A model generated the notes under the pieces. It saw nothing but the letters and a program-made list of their open reading frames with translations. It was not told the DNA's origin and ran no database searches. The position numbers and the translations under genes were made by a program. This document shows, piece by piece, positions 19,057-27,527 of a stretch of 64,000 nt of DNA. Position 1 is the stretch's first letter. Every line of letters starts with the position of its first letter. The DNA comes from Hyphomicrobiaceae bacterium (GTDB lineage Bacteria; Pseudomonadota; Alphaproteobacteria; Rhizobiales; Methyloligellaceae): contig JACKJS010000001.1 of assembly GCA_020637815.1 (NCBI GenBank), forward strand, positions 744,001 to 808,000, in the 5' to 3' direction.

Positions 19057-21615
19057 CTAGTCATCGAGGGCCGACTTTACGGTCGCCGCAAGCGTTTTGA
19101 GGTCGAACGGCTTTTGCAGGAACATGAACTCTTCGTTCTCGTCCAGATTGCGCTTGAAGGCATCTTCCGCATAGCCGGACATGAAGATGATCTTGATGTC
19201 CGGGTTCTGCTCGCGCAGCCGCTTCAGCAAGGTGGGCCCATCCATTTCCGGCATCACTACATCACTGACCACCAAATCCACGTTGCCCTCGTGCTCCTCG
19301 AACACTTCGAGCGCCTCGGCGCCGGTCGAAGCTTCCAGCACTTCGTAACCGCGCGTTCCAAGCGCGCGCGCCGCGAAGCTGCGCACGGCATCCTCGTCCT
19401 CGACCAACAGGAGCGTTCCGCGCCCCGTGAGGTCCTTCGGCTTCTCGGGCTTCCGCTCGAGCTTGGCGGGTTCCTGGTCGACCCCGGCAGTCCCTTCCTC
19501 GAAGCGCGGCAGGTAGACGCGCATGGCCGTCCCCACCCCCACCTCGCTATCGACAAACACATAGCCTCCGGTTTGCTTGACGATGCCGTAGACGGTGGAC
19601 AATCCAAGGCCGGTTCCGCGCCCAATCTCTTTCGTCGAGAAGAACGGTTCGAAGATCTTCTGCTTGACCTCATCGGTCATGCCGGTGCCCGTGTCGCGCA
19701 CCTCGATCATCACATATTCGCCCGCCGGCATATGCCCCTCGCCGAGTTCGCCCGACTGGGCTTCGGTCACATTCGCCGTGCGGATCGCCAGCTTACCGCC
19801 GTCGGGCATGGCGTCGCGCGCATTCACGGCGAGATTGACGATAACCTGTTCGAACTGATGCAGGTCCGCCTTGACCGGCCAGAGATCGCTCGCCGATTCG
19901 AGACTGAGCTCGATGTTCTCGCCAAGAAGCCGGTCGAGCAGGATGGACAGGTCGGACAGGACATCTCCGAGCTGCAGGACCTGTGGACGCAAGGTCTGCT
20001 GACGCGAGAACGCGAGCAACTGCCGGACAAGCCCGGCGGCGCGGTTGGCGTTCTGTTTGATGTTCATGATGTCCTGAAACGCCGGGTCCGTCGGCCGGTG
20101 ATTGAGGAGCAGGAAGTCGGAGAAGCCGATAATTGCCGTCAGCATGTTGTTGAAGTCGTGCGCGATGCCGCCGGCCAATTGCCCCACCGCCTGCATCTTT
20201 TGGCTCTGCGCGAACTGAACCTCCAGCGCCCGCTGCTCGGTCGTGTCCAGCGCGTAGGCGATCGCCGCTTCGCCCGTGTCTTGCGCGTCCGCGATGGAGT
20301 TCAGATAGATGCGCCCGCTGCTCTGACCAGGCCCGGCAAAGGTTACGTCGATGGGATCGATCAGGCCCTGGCCGGCAATGGCGGCCTCCAGGGCCTTGCG
20401 CAGATCCTGCCGGTTACCCTCGTCCACGAACGTCTCGAGCTTGATCTTCCCGCTTCCCGCATCCGCATCGGCGCCGAACATGCGCGAGAAAGCTGCGTTG
20501 GTGGCGCTGACCGCGCCGTCAGCGTCGACGGTCGCGATGGCGAAGGGCGAGGACTGGAAGATGCGGGTGTAGCGGAGACCGGCTGCGTCCGCCTCTTGTG
20601 CTTCGCCCGGTCCGCGATTGAGAATTAAGACGTGCGCAAGCTGATTGCCCCTTGGCAGGCGGTGCAATACGCGCACCGGCATAGTCGTGCCGTCGGTGCG
20701 GAGAAGGTCGAAATCGAACCGGCGCACGCCGCCTTGCGCGTTGCCATGGTTTTCGCCACGGCCCGCGCCGCCGAGCAGCGCCGCGTTGTCTTGCGACATG
20801 ATCTGCGGCAGCGTGAGCCGTTTCGTTGCGATCTCGCTCAGGTCTAGCTTGAGCCACTGCGCCAAGGTCGCATTGAGATATTCGATCCGGCCATCCGCAT
20901 CTGCCGTGAAGAACCCAGCGGGTGCATTGTCGAGATAGTCGATGGCGGCCTGCACCTTGGCGAAGCTCGACTCCTCGCGCAGACGGTCCTGCGTGACCTC
21001 GTCGACCTGCCAAACGGTGAGCGGACCTTTGCGGCCCGAGCCCGGCTCCGGCGGCATGGGCTGGACCGAAATCCGGAACCAGCGGGGCTCGACGGCGCCC
21101 TCGTCCTCGACTTCTCCGGGCGGCGGCAGGCGAAATTCTTCCTTGAGCGTACGGCCCTGCTGCGCGGCCCGCGCAAGCCGAAAGATCGGCTCCGCCAAAT
21201 ACGGATTGCCGCCGAAGGCGCGATCGGGTGCCGGCACGGGCGCCTCGGCGTCCAGACCCAGCAGATCCCGATAGGCGCGGTTGGCGTAGAAAACGCGTCC
21301 CGAATTGTCGGAGATCAGAGCGCCGTGGGGTAGATTGTCGACGAACGCCTTGGTGAGATCGTTCCGCGCGTGCCGCTGCCCGAAATAGAGAATACCCACC
21401 GCCCCGGCGAAGAGGCAAAACACCCCCACCACCGCAAGGGCAGCTAGGATCGCGAGCACGAAAGGCTCGGCGACCTCGCGGCTGACCATGGCCAACCCAA
21501 CCGCCGCGACGGCCAGCGCCAGGGCGAGAAGGACGACGAGGCCGACGCCGCCTTCGCGGTCTGTTCGGTCAGTCACGGGTTCAGCGTAGCGCATCGGCGC
21601 ATCGATATCCGACAT
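19057..21615 (-). CDS. cckA: Cell-cycle hybrid histidine kinase CckA
   Basis: About 852 residues. Two N-terminal membrane helices (about 25-85), PAS-type sensor modules (about 100-440), a HisKA domain with the phospho-acceptor His in GGIAHDFNNML (about 482), HATPase with GRGTGLGLSTVYG (about 668), and a C-terminal receiver with the Asp in LVVSDVVMPEMDG (about 785). This order is that of CckA, which phosphorylates CtrA and CpdR through ChpT. The frame extends 31 codons further to 21708; MSDIDAPMRYAEPV at 21615 is preferred by similarity, but no strong ribosome site is seen. It diverges from a FliO-like gene, a common CckA neighbour. Confidence 0.93.
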   Translation of the reverse strand: MSDIDAPMRYAEPVTDRTDREGGVGLVVLLALALAVAAVGLAMVSREVAEPFVLAILAALAVVGVFCLFAGAVGILYFGQRHARNDLTKAFVDNLPHGALISDNSGRVFYANRAYRDLLGLDAEAPVPAPDRAFGGNPYLAEPIFRLARAAQQGRTLKEEFRLPPPGEVEDEGAVEPRWFRISVQPMPPEPGSGRKGPLTVWQVDEVTQDRLREESSFAKVQAAIDYLDNAPAGFFTADADGRIEYLNATLAQWLKLDLSEIATKRLTLPQIMSQDNAALLGGAGRGENHGNAQGGVRRFDFDLLRTDGTTMPVRVLHRLPRGNQLAHVLILNRGPGEAQEADAAGLRYTRIFQSSPFAIATVDADGAVSATNAAFSRMFGADADAGSGKIKLETFVDEGNRQDLRKALEAAIAGQGLIDPIDVTFAGPGQSSGRIYLNSIADAQDTGEAAIAYALDTTEQRALEVQFAQSQKMQAVGQLAGGIAHDFNNMLTAIIGFSDFLLLNHRPTDPAFQDIMNIKQNANRAAGLVRQLLAFSRQQTLRPQVLQLGDVLSDLSILLDRLLGENIELSLESASDLWPVKADLHQFEQVIVNLAVNARDAMPDGGKLAIRTANVTEAQSGELGEGHMPAGEYVMIEVRDTGTGMTDEVKQKIFEPFFSTKEIGRGTGLGLSTVYGIVKQTGGYVFVDSEVGVGTAMRVYLPRFEEGTAGVDQEPAKLERKPEKPKDLTGRGTLLLVEDEDAVRSFAARALGTRGYEVLEASTGAEALEVFEEHEGNVDLVVSDVVMPEMDGPTLLKRLREQNPDIKIIFMSGYAEDAFKRNLDENEEFMFLQKPFDLKTLAATVKSALDD

Positions 21616-21765
21616 GACTTGGGAAAATACCCGATTCGAATTGACTTGACCGGAGATTGTCACGACGGCCAAGTCCCACATCCGGCCAGCGGAACGACCG
21701 TGTTTCAATAGGCAGCGATCCAGCTAAGGTGCGGCAAAGTTTGGCTTTCATATGGAGCCCTCGCC

Positions 21766-22122
21766 ATGGATTTCGACCTCAGCAACGCCATTCTCGGCAT
21801 TGCCGCACTGCTCTTCGTCGTCGCGCTGTTCGCGCTTTCGGCCTGGGCGTTCAAGGCCTTTTTCGGCAGTTCCGACAATGACGCGGGCAAAAAGGGGCGC
21901 GAGAAGCGCCTCGGCGTCGTGGAGACGGCTCAGGTCGACGCCAACCGCCGCCTCTGCCTTGTTCGCCGGGACGATGTCGAGCACCTGTTGATCATTGGGG
22001 GACCGGTCGATGTCGTGGTCGAGACGGGAATCAAAGGGCGCCCTCACCTATCTCCGCCGCATGGCGACGTCGTGATCGCCAAGACCGCACCCCGCCCCGG
22101 AGCGAAAATCGGTCAGACTTAA
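21766..22122 (+). CDS. FliO-like small membrane protein
   Basis: 118 residues: one N-terminal transmembrane helix (about 8-30, AILGIAALLFVVALFALSAW) and a cytoplasmic domain with ANRRLCLVRRDDVEHLLIIG, the conserved core of the FliO/MopB family. FliO helps assemble the flagellar export gate, but this stand-alone copy beside cckA is widespread in alphaproteobacteria and its role there is unproven; no other flagellar genes are in the window. GGAG lies 8 bp before the ATG at 21766. Confidence 0.75.
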   Translation: MDFDLSNAILGIAALLFVVALFALSAWAFKAFFGSSDNDAGKKGREKRLGVVETAQVDANRRLCLVRRDDVEHLLIIGGPVDVVVETGIKGRPHLSPPHGDVVIAKTAPRPGAKIGQT

Positions 22123-22206
22123 GCGCCTGAAGTACAATTAAGATTGACTGTTGCCAATTTGCCACGGCGGGTTTTCCTTGAGGTCCCTTCCGATCTGCGC
22201 TAGCGT

Positions 22207-22386
22207 TGGCTCACGATCTCACGGCAGCCCGAGAGGGCAAGCGGCTAGAGCGACGCCGGTAACTTTAGACGCTGACTGTGAGAGCGCCGGCAGTTCCCTG
22301 CTAATGGTCCGACACCGACTGGCTATGCCAGTCTTGTCAGTCCCCCAAACACTCTCCACTCCCCGCCCCAAGCGGGGAGTTTTTTT
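22207..22386 (+). ncRNA. Candidate structured non-coding RNA or attenuated leader
   Basis: A possible promoter (TTGAGG at 22178-22183, 17 bp, TAGCGT at 22201-22206) precedes a region with hairpins GCCC-GAGA-GGGC (22227-22238), GACTGGC-TAT-GCCAGTC (22317-22333) and a possible long-range CTCAC/GTGAG pairing (22210-22214 or 22218-22222 with 22278-22282). It ends in a strong terminator. The ~180-nt product did not match 6S, SRP, RNase P, tmRNA or any riboswitch I could recall. It could be a trans-acting sRNA or a cis leader controlling the downstream dipeptidase gene. Confidence 0.5.
22358..22386 (+). terminator. Intrinsic terminator before the dipeptidase gene
   Basis: A perfect 9-bp stem (ACTCCCCGC at 22358-22366, GCGGGGAGT at 22372-22380) with loop CCCAA is followed by seven T (22380-22386). 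It lies 42 bp upstream of the dipeptidase ATG, so it ends a separate small transcript or acts as an attenuator. Confidence 0.88.
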
Positions 22387-22428
22387 GCGCGTGTTGACGC
22401 TCATCGGCATCGCTGGAAAGCTGCCGCC

Positions 22429-23235
22429 ATGAGCGTCCGTCAGAAGTTCGGCTGGGCCGTGCCGGTTGCGGCCGTCGTCATCGTTTCGGGAACCCCGATG
22501 GGCGCCCTAGGTACGCCGAACGATGCCATGCCCGCGCGCTTCGTCTATCTGCGCGACGTGGACCCCTCGATCCAGCAGGACATGCGCTATGCGGGCAGCG
22601 ATAATTTCACCGGCAGACCCGTACCCGGATACGAAGCGCCGGAGTGCATTTTGGTGAAAGAAGCGGCCGAAGCCCTGAAAGGCGCGCAGGCCGAGCTCAA
22701 ACCGATGGGCCTGTCGCTCAAGGTCTACGATTGCTACCGGCCGATGCAGGCCGTCGCCGCCTTCGTCGATTGGTCCAAGGAACCCGACAATCCCGGCGCC
22801 AAACGGACCCACTACCCCAACCTATCCAAGTCCAGCCTCTTCCCGGACTATATCGCCACACGGTCCGGACATTCGCGCGGCGCAACGCTCGACGTGACAA
22901 TCGTGCCGGCCGGCTCATCGCCCTCGCCCACTGAGGCGAACCCTGTCAAACAGGAACCTTGCACGGTGGGCGACGATGACGACAACGGGCTCGACATGGG
23001 AACTGGTTTCGACTGCTTCGACCCCAAGGCGAATACGGTCACGAATGGCCTTACAGCCGAACAGAAACGCAACCGGCAGCTCCTCGTCGAGGTCATGAGC
23101 CGCCACGGCTTCAAGAACTACCCGAAGGAGATCTGGCACTACACGTTCGAGCCGGAACCCTTCCCCGATACCTATTTCAACTTTCCGGTCCTGCCGCGGC
23201 CGGTGGACGGCACAAGCACACCCAGCAAGACGTGA
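22429..23235 (+). CDS. D-alanyl-D-alanine dipeptidase (VanX/DdpX type, M15D)
   Basis: A 268-residue zinc dipeptidase with an N-terminal signal sequence (about 1-28), so probably periplasmic. The M15D motifs are present: DCYRP with the catalytic Arg (101-105), SGHSRGATLD (146-155, zinc His and Asp) and EIWHYTF (234-240, catalytic Glu and zinc His). An insert of Asp residues (GDDDDNGLDMGTGFD) lies between them. No vanH, vanA or regulator genes accompany it, so D-Ala-D-Ala salvage from peptidoglycan turnover is more likely than glycopeptide resistance. Confidence 0.88.
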   Translation: MSVRQKFGWAVPVAAVVIVSGTPMGALGTPNDAMPARFVYLRDVDPSIQQDMRYAGSDNFTGRPVPGYEAPECILVKEAAEALKGAQAELKPMGLSLKVYDCYRPMQAVAAFVDWSKEPDNPGAKRTHYPNLSKSSLFPDYIATRSGHSRGATLDVTIVPAGSSPSPTEANPVKQEPCTVGDDDDNGLDMGTGFDCFDPKANTVTNGLTAEQKRNRQLLVEVMSRHGFKNYPKEIWHYTFEPEPFPDTYFNFPVLPRPVDGTSTPSKT

Positions 23236-23315
23236 GTGTCGCGTCCGGTCTGAAACAGCGGAAATAGCCCAGGCTGGAAAAGCGGAAACGGTACGATTTC
23301 CGAGGTACGAGGACG

Positions 23316-23747
23316 CTACTCGTCGCGGTAGACACGCTCCCGGCGTTCGTGCCGCTCCTGCGCTTCGACGCTCAAGGTCGCGATCGGGCGCGCATCCAGC
23401 CTCTTCAAGCTGATCGGCTCGCCGGTCTCTTCGCAATAGCCGTACGTCCCGTCTTCGATGCGCGCCAGCGCCTCGTCGATTTTGGAGATCAGCTTCCGCT
23501 GACGGTCCCGAGCCCGAAGCTCCAGTGCGCGTTCGGATTCCGACGTTGCCCGGTCGGCGATGTCCGCGTGCTGCTCGGAGTCGTTCTGCAGATGCTGCAG
23601 CGTCTCCTTCGTAGAGCGCAGAATTTCGTCGCGCCAGTTGAGAAGCTTCCGGCGGAAATAGGCCCGTTGCAACTCATTCATGAACGGCTCGTCGTCGGAC
23701 GGCGCGTAGTCTTCGGGGAGAGCTTTGTTCTTTTTCGCAGTCGCCAT
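23316..23747 (-). CDS. dksA: RNA polymerase-binding transcription factor DksA, single-Cys type
   Basis: A 143-residue protein that binds the RNA polymerase secondary channel and works with ppGpp. The coiled coil (about 22-100) carries the two tip aspartates in ADIADRA (Asp62, Asp65). The globular end has YGYCEETGEPISLKRLDARP, so only one of the four zinc-ligand cysteines of E. coli DksA remains (Cys105). This is usual for many alphaproteobacterial DksA proteins. ATG 23747 has GGA 9 bp upstream; the frame is open further to 23801. Confidence 0.92.
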   Translation of the reverse strand: MATAKKNKALPEDYAPSDDEPFMNELQRAYFRRKLLNWRDEILRSTKETLQHLQNDSEQHADIADRATSESERALELRARDRQRKLISKIDEALARIEDGTYGYCEETGEPISLKRLDARPIATLSVEAQERHERRERVYRDE

Positions 23748-24084
23748 GAGAGACATTCCAAACGTATTCCGTTTTGTTAGCTCGGTGCCTGCTGCCGACA
23801 ACCGATCGCCGCTTTGGCGCCCCCCGTCGGACAGCCCCGTATTTACGGAAGCGAATCCTCAAGTCAAGACAGCACTCGCAGTTGACAGGCGCCGAAATTA
23901 GTGCCCCTCGCACGTCTGCCACGTCGTGACGCGCGTGAAACCACATATAGACTTGGAACGCATATTTGTTGTGCAGTGCGATGCCGGGCATTGCCGAATG
24001 ACCTTGGCCTTGCGTACCGGAACCTCTGCCGCAAGGCGCAGGCGCGCGGTATAGGTTGCGAAGAAACAAGGACAGAGCCGAAGC
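23748..24084. other. Divergent regulatory region between dksA and ycjX
   Basis: About 340 bp without a credible gene. It carries a good minus-strand promoter for dksA. A TTGACA at 23882-23887 on the plus strand points toward ycjX but lacks a matching -10. Confidence 0.5.
23840..23867 (-). promoter_or_regulatory. Candidate dksA promoter
   Basis: On the minus strand TTGACT (complement of 23862-23867), 16 bp, TAAATA (complement of 23840-23845). The predicted transcript starts about 85 nt before the dksA ATG. Read by eye; consensus quality is good. Confidence 0.55.
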
Positions 24085-25542
24085 GTGCCACTTTCGACCT
24101 ACACCGATGCCGCAGGAGATGCCGTCCGCAATCTTGGCGACTACGCATCCAATCTCGTCACGCCGGCGATCCGGCTCGGCGTGACGGGCCTCGCACGCTC
24201 CGGCAAGACGGTCTTCATCACGGCGCTCGTGCACAACCTCATGGCGGGTGGGCGGCTGCCGTTCTTCGACGCCGCCGCGGAAGGGCGTCTGCTGCGCGCC
24301 TATCTCGAACCGCAACCGGACGAGATCGTTCCCCGGTTCGAGTACGAGAGGCACTTGGCCGACCTGACCGCGAGCCCGCCGAAATGGCCCGAGAGCACAC
24401 GCCGCATCAGCCAGCTGCGCCTGACCCTCGAATACGAGTCGGGAAGCTTCTGGAAGCGGCAATTCGGTCGCGACCGCCTGCATATCGATATTGTCGACTA
24501 TCCTGGAGAGTGGCTGTTGGACCTGCCGCTGCTCGACCTCAGCTACGAGGACTGGTCACGGGACGCGGTCTCCCGCTCGCGCGATGCGCACCTCAACAAA
24601 GCAGCCAAAGCCTGGCAGGACGCGCTGGCCGAGACGAACCCGGCCGATGCGCCAGACGAGGCCCGCGCGGCGATCCTGTCGGATCTGTTCAAGGCATATC
24701 TGCACGGCGCGCGCGCGGACCAATACGCCTTGTCGACTATGCCACCCGGCCGTTTTCTGATGCCCGGCGATCTCGAAGGCTCGCCGGCACTAACCTTCGC
24801 CCCCCTCGACGCGAAGGGGCAGACGGACTTTCGCCGCGACACTCTGTGGGCATTGATGGAGCGGCGCTACGAAGCCTACAAGCGGCATGTGATCCGGCCG
24901 TTCTTCCGCGATCACTTCGCGCGGCTCGACCGGCAGGTCGTTCTCATCGACGTGCTCGCGGCGCTGAACGGCGGGTCAACCTCGATGGCCGATCTGGAAC
25001 GCGCCATGAGCGAGATCTTGGAATGCTACAGGACGGGATCGAACAGTATTTGGTCGAGCCTGTTCTATCCGCGCATCGATCGTATCGTGCTGGCCGCGAC
25101 AAAAGCCGACCATCTGCACCATGAGAGCCACGACCGGCTCGAGGCCATACTGTCTCTATTGACGACCAAGGCGATCGAGCACGCGCGCTATTCCGGCGCG
25201 GACGTCAAAGTCCTGGCACTGGCGGCGATCCGCGCCACGCGCGAAGCCGAGGCCAAGAAAAGCGGCGAGACGCTGCCCTGCATCGTCGGCTATCCGCTCG
25301 CCGGGGAAAAGATCGGTCAACGGACTTTCGACGGCAATGAAGCCTTCGCGATTTTTCCGGGCGACCTTCCGGCCGATCCCGAGGAGGCGATGTCGGGCTG
25401 GGAGACCGCCGACAGCGACGTTCGCTTTGTGCGGTTCCGCCCCCCGGACGCGCAACCGCTGCCATCGGGCGGCTTCGCGCCGTTCCCGAATATCAGGCTG
25501 GATCGCGCCGTGCAGATGCTTGTCGGAGACCGTCTCGAATGA
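24085..25542 (+). CDS. ycjX: YcjX family P-loop protein
   Basis: A 485-residue P-loop NTPase-like protein. Walker A is GLARSGKT (35-42), and HIDIVDYPGEWLLDLPLLDL (about 135-154) is characteristic of the YcjX/DUF463 family. A C-terminal stretch reads RFRPPDAQPLPSGGFAPFPN. In E. coli ycjX and ycjF are stress-induced neighbours of unknown mechanism; the same order is seen here. The start is GTG at 24085, with AAGGA slightly far upstream. It is 16 bp from ycjF, so co-transcribed. Confidence 0.9.
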   Translation: MPLSTYTDAAGDAVRNLGDYASNLVTPAIRLGVTGLARSGKTVFITALVHNLMAGGRLPFFDAAAEGRLLRAYLEPQPDEIVPRFEYERHLADLTASPPKWPESTRRISQLRLTLEYESGSFWKRQFGRDRLHIDIVDYPGEWLLDLPLLDLSYEDWSRDAVSRSRDAHLNKAAKAWQDALAETNPADAPDEARAAILSDLFKAYLHGARADQYALSTMPPGRFLMPGDLEGSPALTFAPLDAKGQTDFRRDTLWALMERRYEAYKRHVIRPFFRDHFARLDRQVVLIDVLAALNGGSTSMADLERAMSEILECYRTGSNSIWSSLFYPRIDRIVLAATKADHLHHESHDRLEAILSLLTTKAIEHARYSGADVKVLALAAIRATREAEAKKSGETLPCIVGYPLAGEKIGQRTFDGNEAFAIFPGDLPADPEEAMSGWETADSDVRFVRFRPPDAQPLPSGGFAPFPNIRLDRAVQMLVGDRLE

Positions 25543-25558
25543 CCAAGGCGTCACGCTC

Positions 25559-26536
25559 ATGACAAAGACCGCGCGCCGGAAACCTACCTCGTTCCGGGTG
25601 GAGGATGTCGAGATCGTCATGCCTCCCGAACCGGCGCCACTCCCCGATGCGCCGGAGACGCAAGCGGAGGTGAAAGACCTGCCGAAGCTCGAACGCGGCT
25701 TGCGCTGGGGCAGCATCTTCCTCGGCGCACTCGGTGGACTTATCAGCCTTCTCCTATCCTTGTGGCTCTACGATTACGTCCTCGCGCTGATCGCACGGGA
25801 CGACTGGATCGGCTGGGTCGCGGTGGTCCTGCTCGGCCTCGTCGTCGTCGCGCTGCTGATGATCGTCCTGCGCGAGCTCGTCGGACTGTTCCGCCTCGGC
25901 CGTCTCGGCAAGATTCGTCACGAGGCCGACAGCGCCGCCCGTCAAGACGACAAACCGATGGCGGTGGACGTGACGCGGCGGCTCAAGCGGTTTTATTCCG
26001 GCCGGGAGGACCTCGCCTGGGGCATGCAGCGACTGGCCGAGCACGAGCGCGACATCATGAACGCGGAGGAATTGCTGCGGCTCAGCGAACGCACGCTAGT
26101 GGCGCCGCTCGACCCCGTCGCGCGGAGCATCGTGGCGTCTTCGGCAAAGCGCGTTTCGGTCGTCACAGCCATAAGCCCGAACGCGATCGTCGACATGATG
26201 TTCGTCGCCGCGCAGAACCTGCGCATGCTGCGCAAGCTCGCAACGCTCTACGGCGCGCGTCCAGGTTTCTTCTCTCTGCTGAAGCTCGCCCGCATGGTCG
26301 TGACTCATATCGTGCTGACGGGCGGCATCGCGCTTGGCGACGACGTCATCCAGCAGCTCGTCGGACATGGGCTGACGGCGCGGTTGTCGCGAAAGCTTGG
26401 GGAAGGCGTTTTCAACGGGGCGCTAACAACGCGCATTGGCATCGCCACGATCGACGTTTGCCGGCCGCTCCCCTATTTGGAGCAGCAGCGGCCGCGCTTC
26501 CGGGAACTCGTGGCGGAAGTTGCCGGGCTCAACTAG
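25559..26536 (+). CDS. ycjF: YcjF/TIGR01620 family membrane protein
   Basis: A 325-residue inner-membrane protein. It has a soluble N-terminus (about 1-55), two close transmembrane helices (about 60-80 and 88-108), then a cytosolic domain with a further hydrophobic patch near LARMVVTHIVLTGGIALGDD. This is the TIGR01620/DUF697 architecture. The ATG lies 16 bp after ycjX and is preceded by AAGGCG; the frame is open far upstream only because it overlaps ycjX. Function is unknown; partnership with YcjX is inferred from conserved linkage. Confidence 0.88.
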   Translation: MTKTARRKPTSFRVEDVEIVMPPEPAPLPDAPETQAEVKDLPKLERGLRWGSIFLGALGGLISLLLSLWLYDYVLALIARDDWIGWVAVVLLGLVVVALLMIVLRELVGLFRLGRLGKIRHEADSAARQDDKPMAVDVTRRLKRFYSGREDLAWGMQRLAEHERDIMNAEELLRLSERTLVAPLDPVARSIVASSAKRVSVVTAISPNAIVDMMFVAAQNLRMLRKLATLYGARPGFFSLLKLARMVVTHIVLTGGIALGDDVIQQLVGHGLTARLSRKLGEGVFNGALTTRIGIATIDVCRPLPYLEQQRPRFRELVAEVAGLN

Positions 26537-26540
26537 GCCC

Positions 26541-27527
26541 TCACGCCTTATCGAACAGTTTGCACCCGTCGATATTCGTCGTCTCCACACGCCCATCGTC
26601 GAAGCGGAGCGTCACGGTGATCTCGTCCGCGCAGGCTAGACCGGCGGCATTGATCTTGAACCCGCTGCCGCGGTCGTTCGAGGCTTGCGACTGCGGCTGC
26701 ACCGCCGGAGAACTGAAGTCGTAGGACACCCCGGCCACATGCGCTTGAAGCGCGGCCGGCGGTTCCAGCCAAATCACGAAATGGTAGAGCGGCTTCGTTC
26801 GTTCGGCGCCCATGATCTTGGTCGCTTTGCCCTTCAGCCACTTTCCGATTTCCACATCGGAGATGGCGACAGGCGCGGCGCTGGCGGCGACATTCGGAGC
26901 TTGACCTGGCGCGTGTTGCTGTCCGGGACCCATTGGCGTGAAGGTGACGGGTTCGACGGCGTCCCAAGGCAGCTTTTCGCCGACGGTGGACGGCGTGGCG
27001 AAGGATGGCTTGGTCCGCGTGTTGTCTTCCTTGTGCTCAGGCTGGCGCAGAAGCAGGTCCTTAGGAATCTCCGCAAGTCCGGCAAGATTGGGCTCCTTCG
27101 TCTGCTTCGCTGGCGCTTCCTTCGCGGGTCCAGGCGCGCCGGCCGCAAGCGCGCCGACCGGTTGGGGGTCCCCGAGATTGGGCACGCGCGTCGCAGGGGG
27201 TTCGATGGCGAGACTCACGTCGTCCAGCGCCAGCTCGACGATGGCCACATCCTGGCCACCGTTGTCCGACGGCAGTGCCAGCACCGCGACGCTCACGAGG
27301 AGCGCCGCACTCGCCGCGCTCAACGCGACAGCTTGCCGGGACATACGAGCCGCCTGGCCGGCGAACCCTCGCCCGCGGGCGGCGAGTGACGCGCCCGCCA
27401 CCTCCAAAAGCCTTTTCGAGGACGTCGCAGATTTCGACGCGGCGGCGCCAAACGACATCAATGCGGCCGAGATCGCATCGTGCGATGCCACTTTGAATGC
27501 AACCGCTTTGGCCGCAAATCCTTCCAT
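26541..27527 (-). CDS. Membrane-anchored protein with possible C-terminal pYEATS domain
   Basis: About 328 residues. An Ala-rich N-terminus with one transmembrane helix (about 65-85, AVALSAASAALLVSVAVLAL) leads to a Pro/Ala-rich linker (about 95-235) and a compact C-terminal beta domain (about 245-325: YHFVIWLEPPAALQAHVAGV, ITVTLRFDDGRVETTNIDGC). The pattern (Y-F-V-I-W-L, V-x-Y-x-F, two-strand end with DDGR) resembles the prokaryotic YEATS (pYEATS) domain, but this is by eye only. ATG 27527 has GGGG 11 bp upstream. It converges on ycjF 4 bp away. Confidence 0.6.
   Translation of the reverse strand: MEGFAAKAVAFKVASHDAISAALMSFGAAASKSATSSKRLLEVAGASLAARGRGFAGQAARMSRQAVALSAASAALLVSVAVLALPSDNGGQDVAIVELALDDVSLAIEPPATRVPNLGDPQPVGALAAGAPGPAKEAPAKQTKEPNLAGLAEIPKDLLLRQPEHKEDNTRTKPSFATPSTVGEKLPWDAVEPVTFTPMGPGQQHAPGQAPNVAASAAPVAISDVEIGKWLKGKATKIMGAERTKPLYHFVIWLEPPAALQAHVAGVSYDFSSPAVQPQSQASNDRGSGFKINAAGLACADEITVTLRFDDGRVETTNIDGCKLFDKA

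Larger units (their letters stand above)
22123..22428. other. Intergenic stretch holding a structured RNA candidate
   Basis: About 300 bp between the FliO-like gene and the dipeptidase gene contain no credible open frame. The right half (22207-22386) has several hairpins and ends in a strong intrinsic terminator 42 bp before the next ATG, described separately. Confidence 0.7.

Noticed and set aside
22429..23235. Glycopeptide (vancomycin) resistance determinant
   Set aside because: Only a VanX-type dipeptidase is present; no vanH, vanA or VanRS-like genes lie near, and the protein has a signal peptide. Peptidoglycan salvage is simpler.
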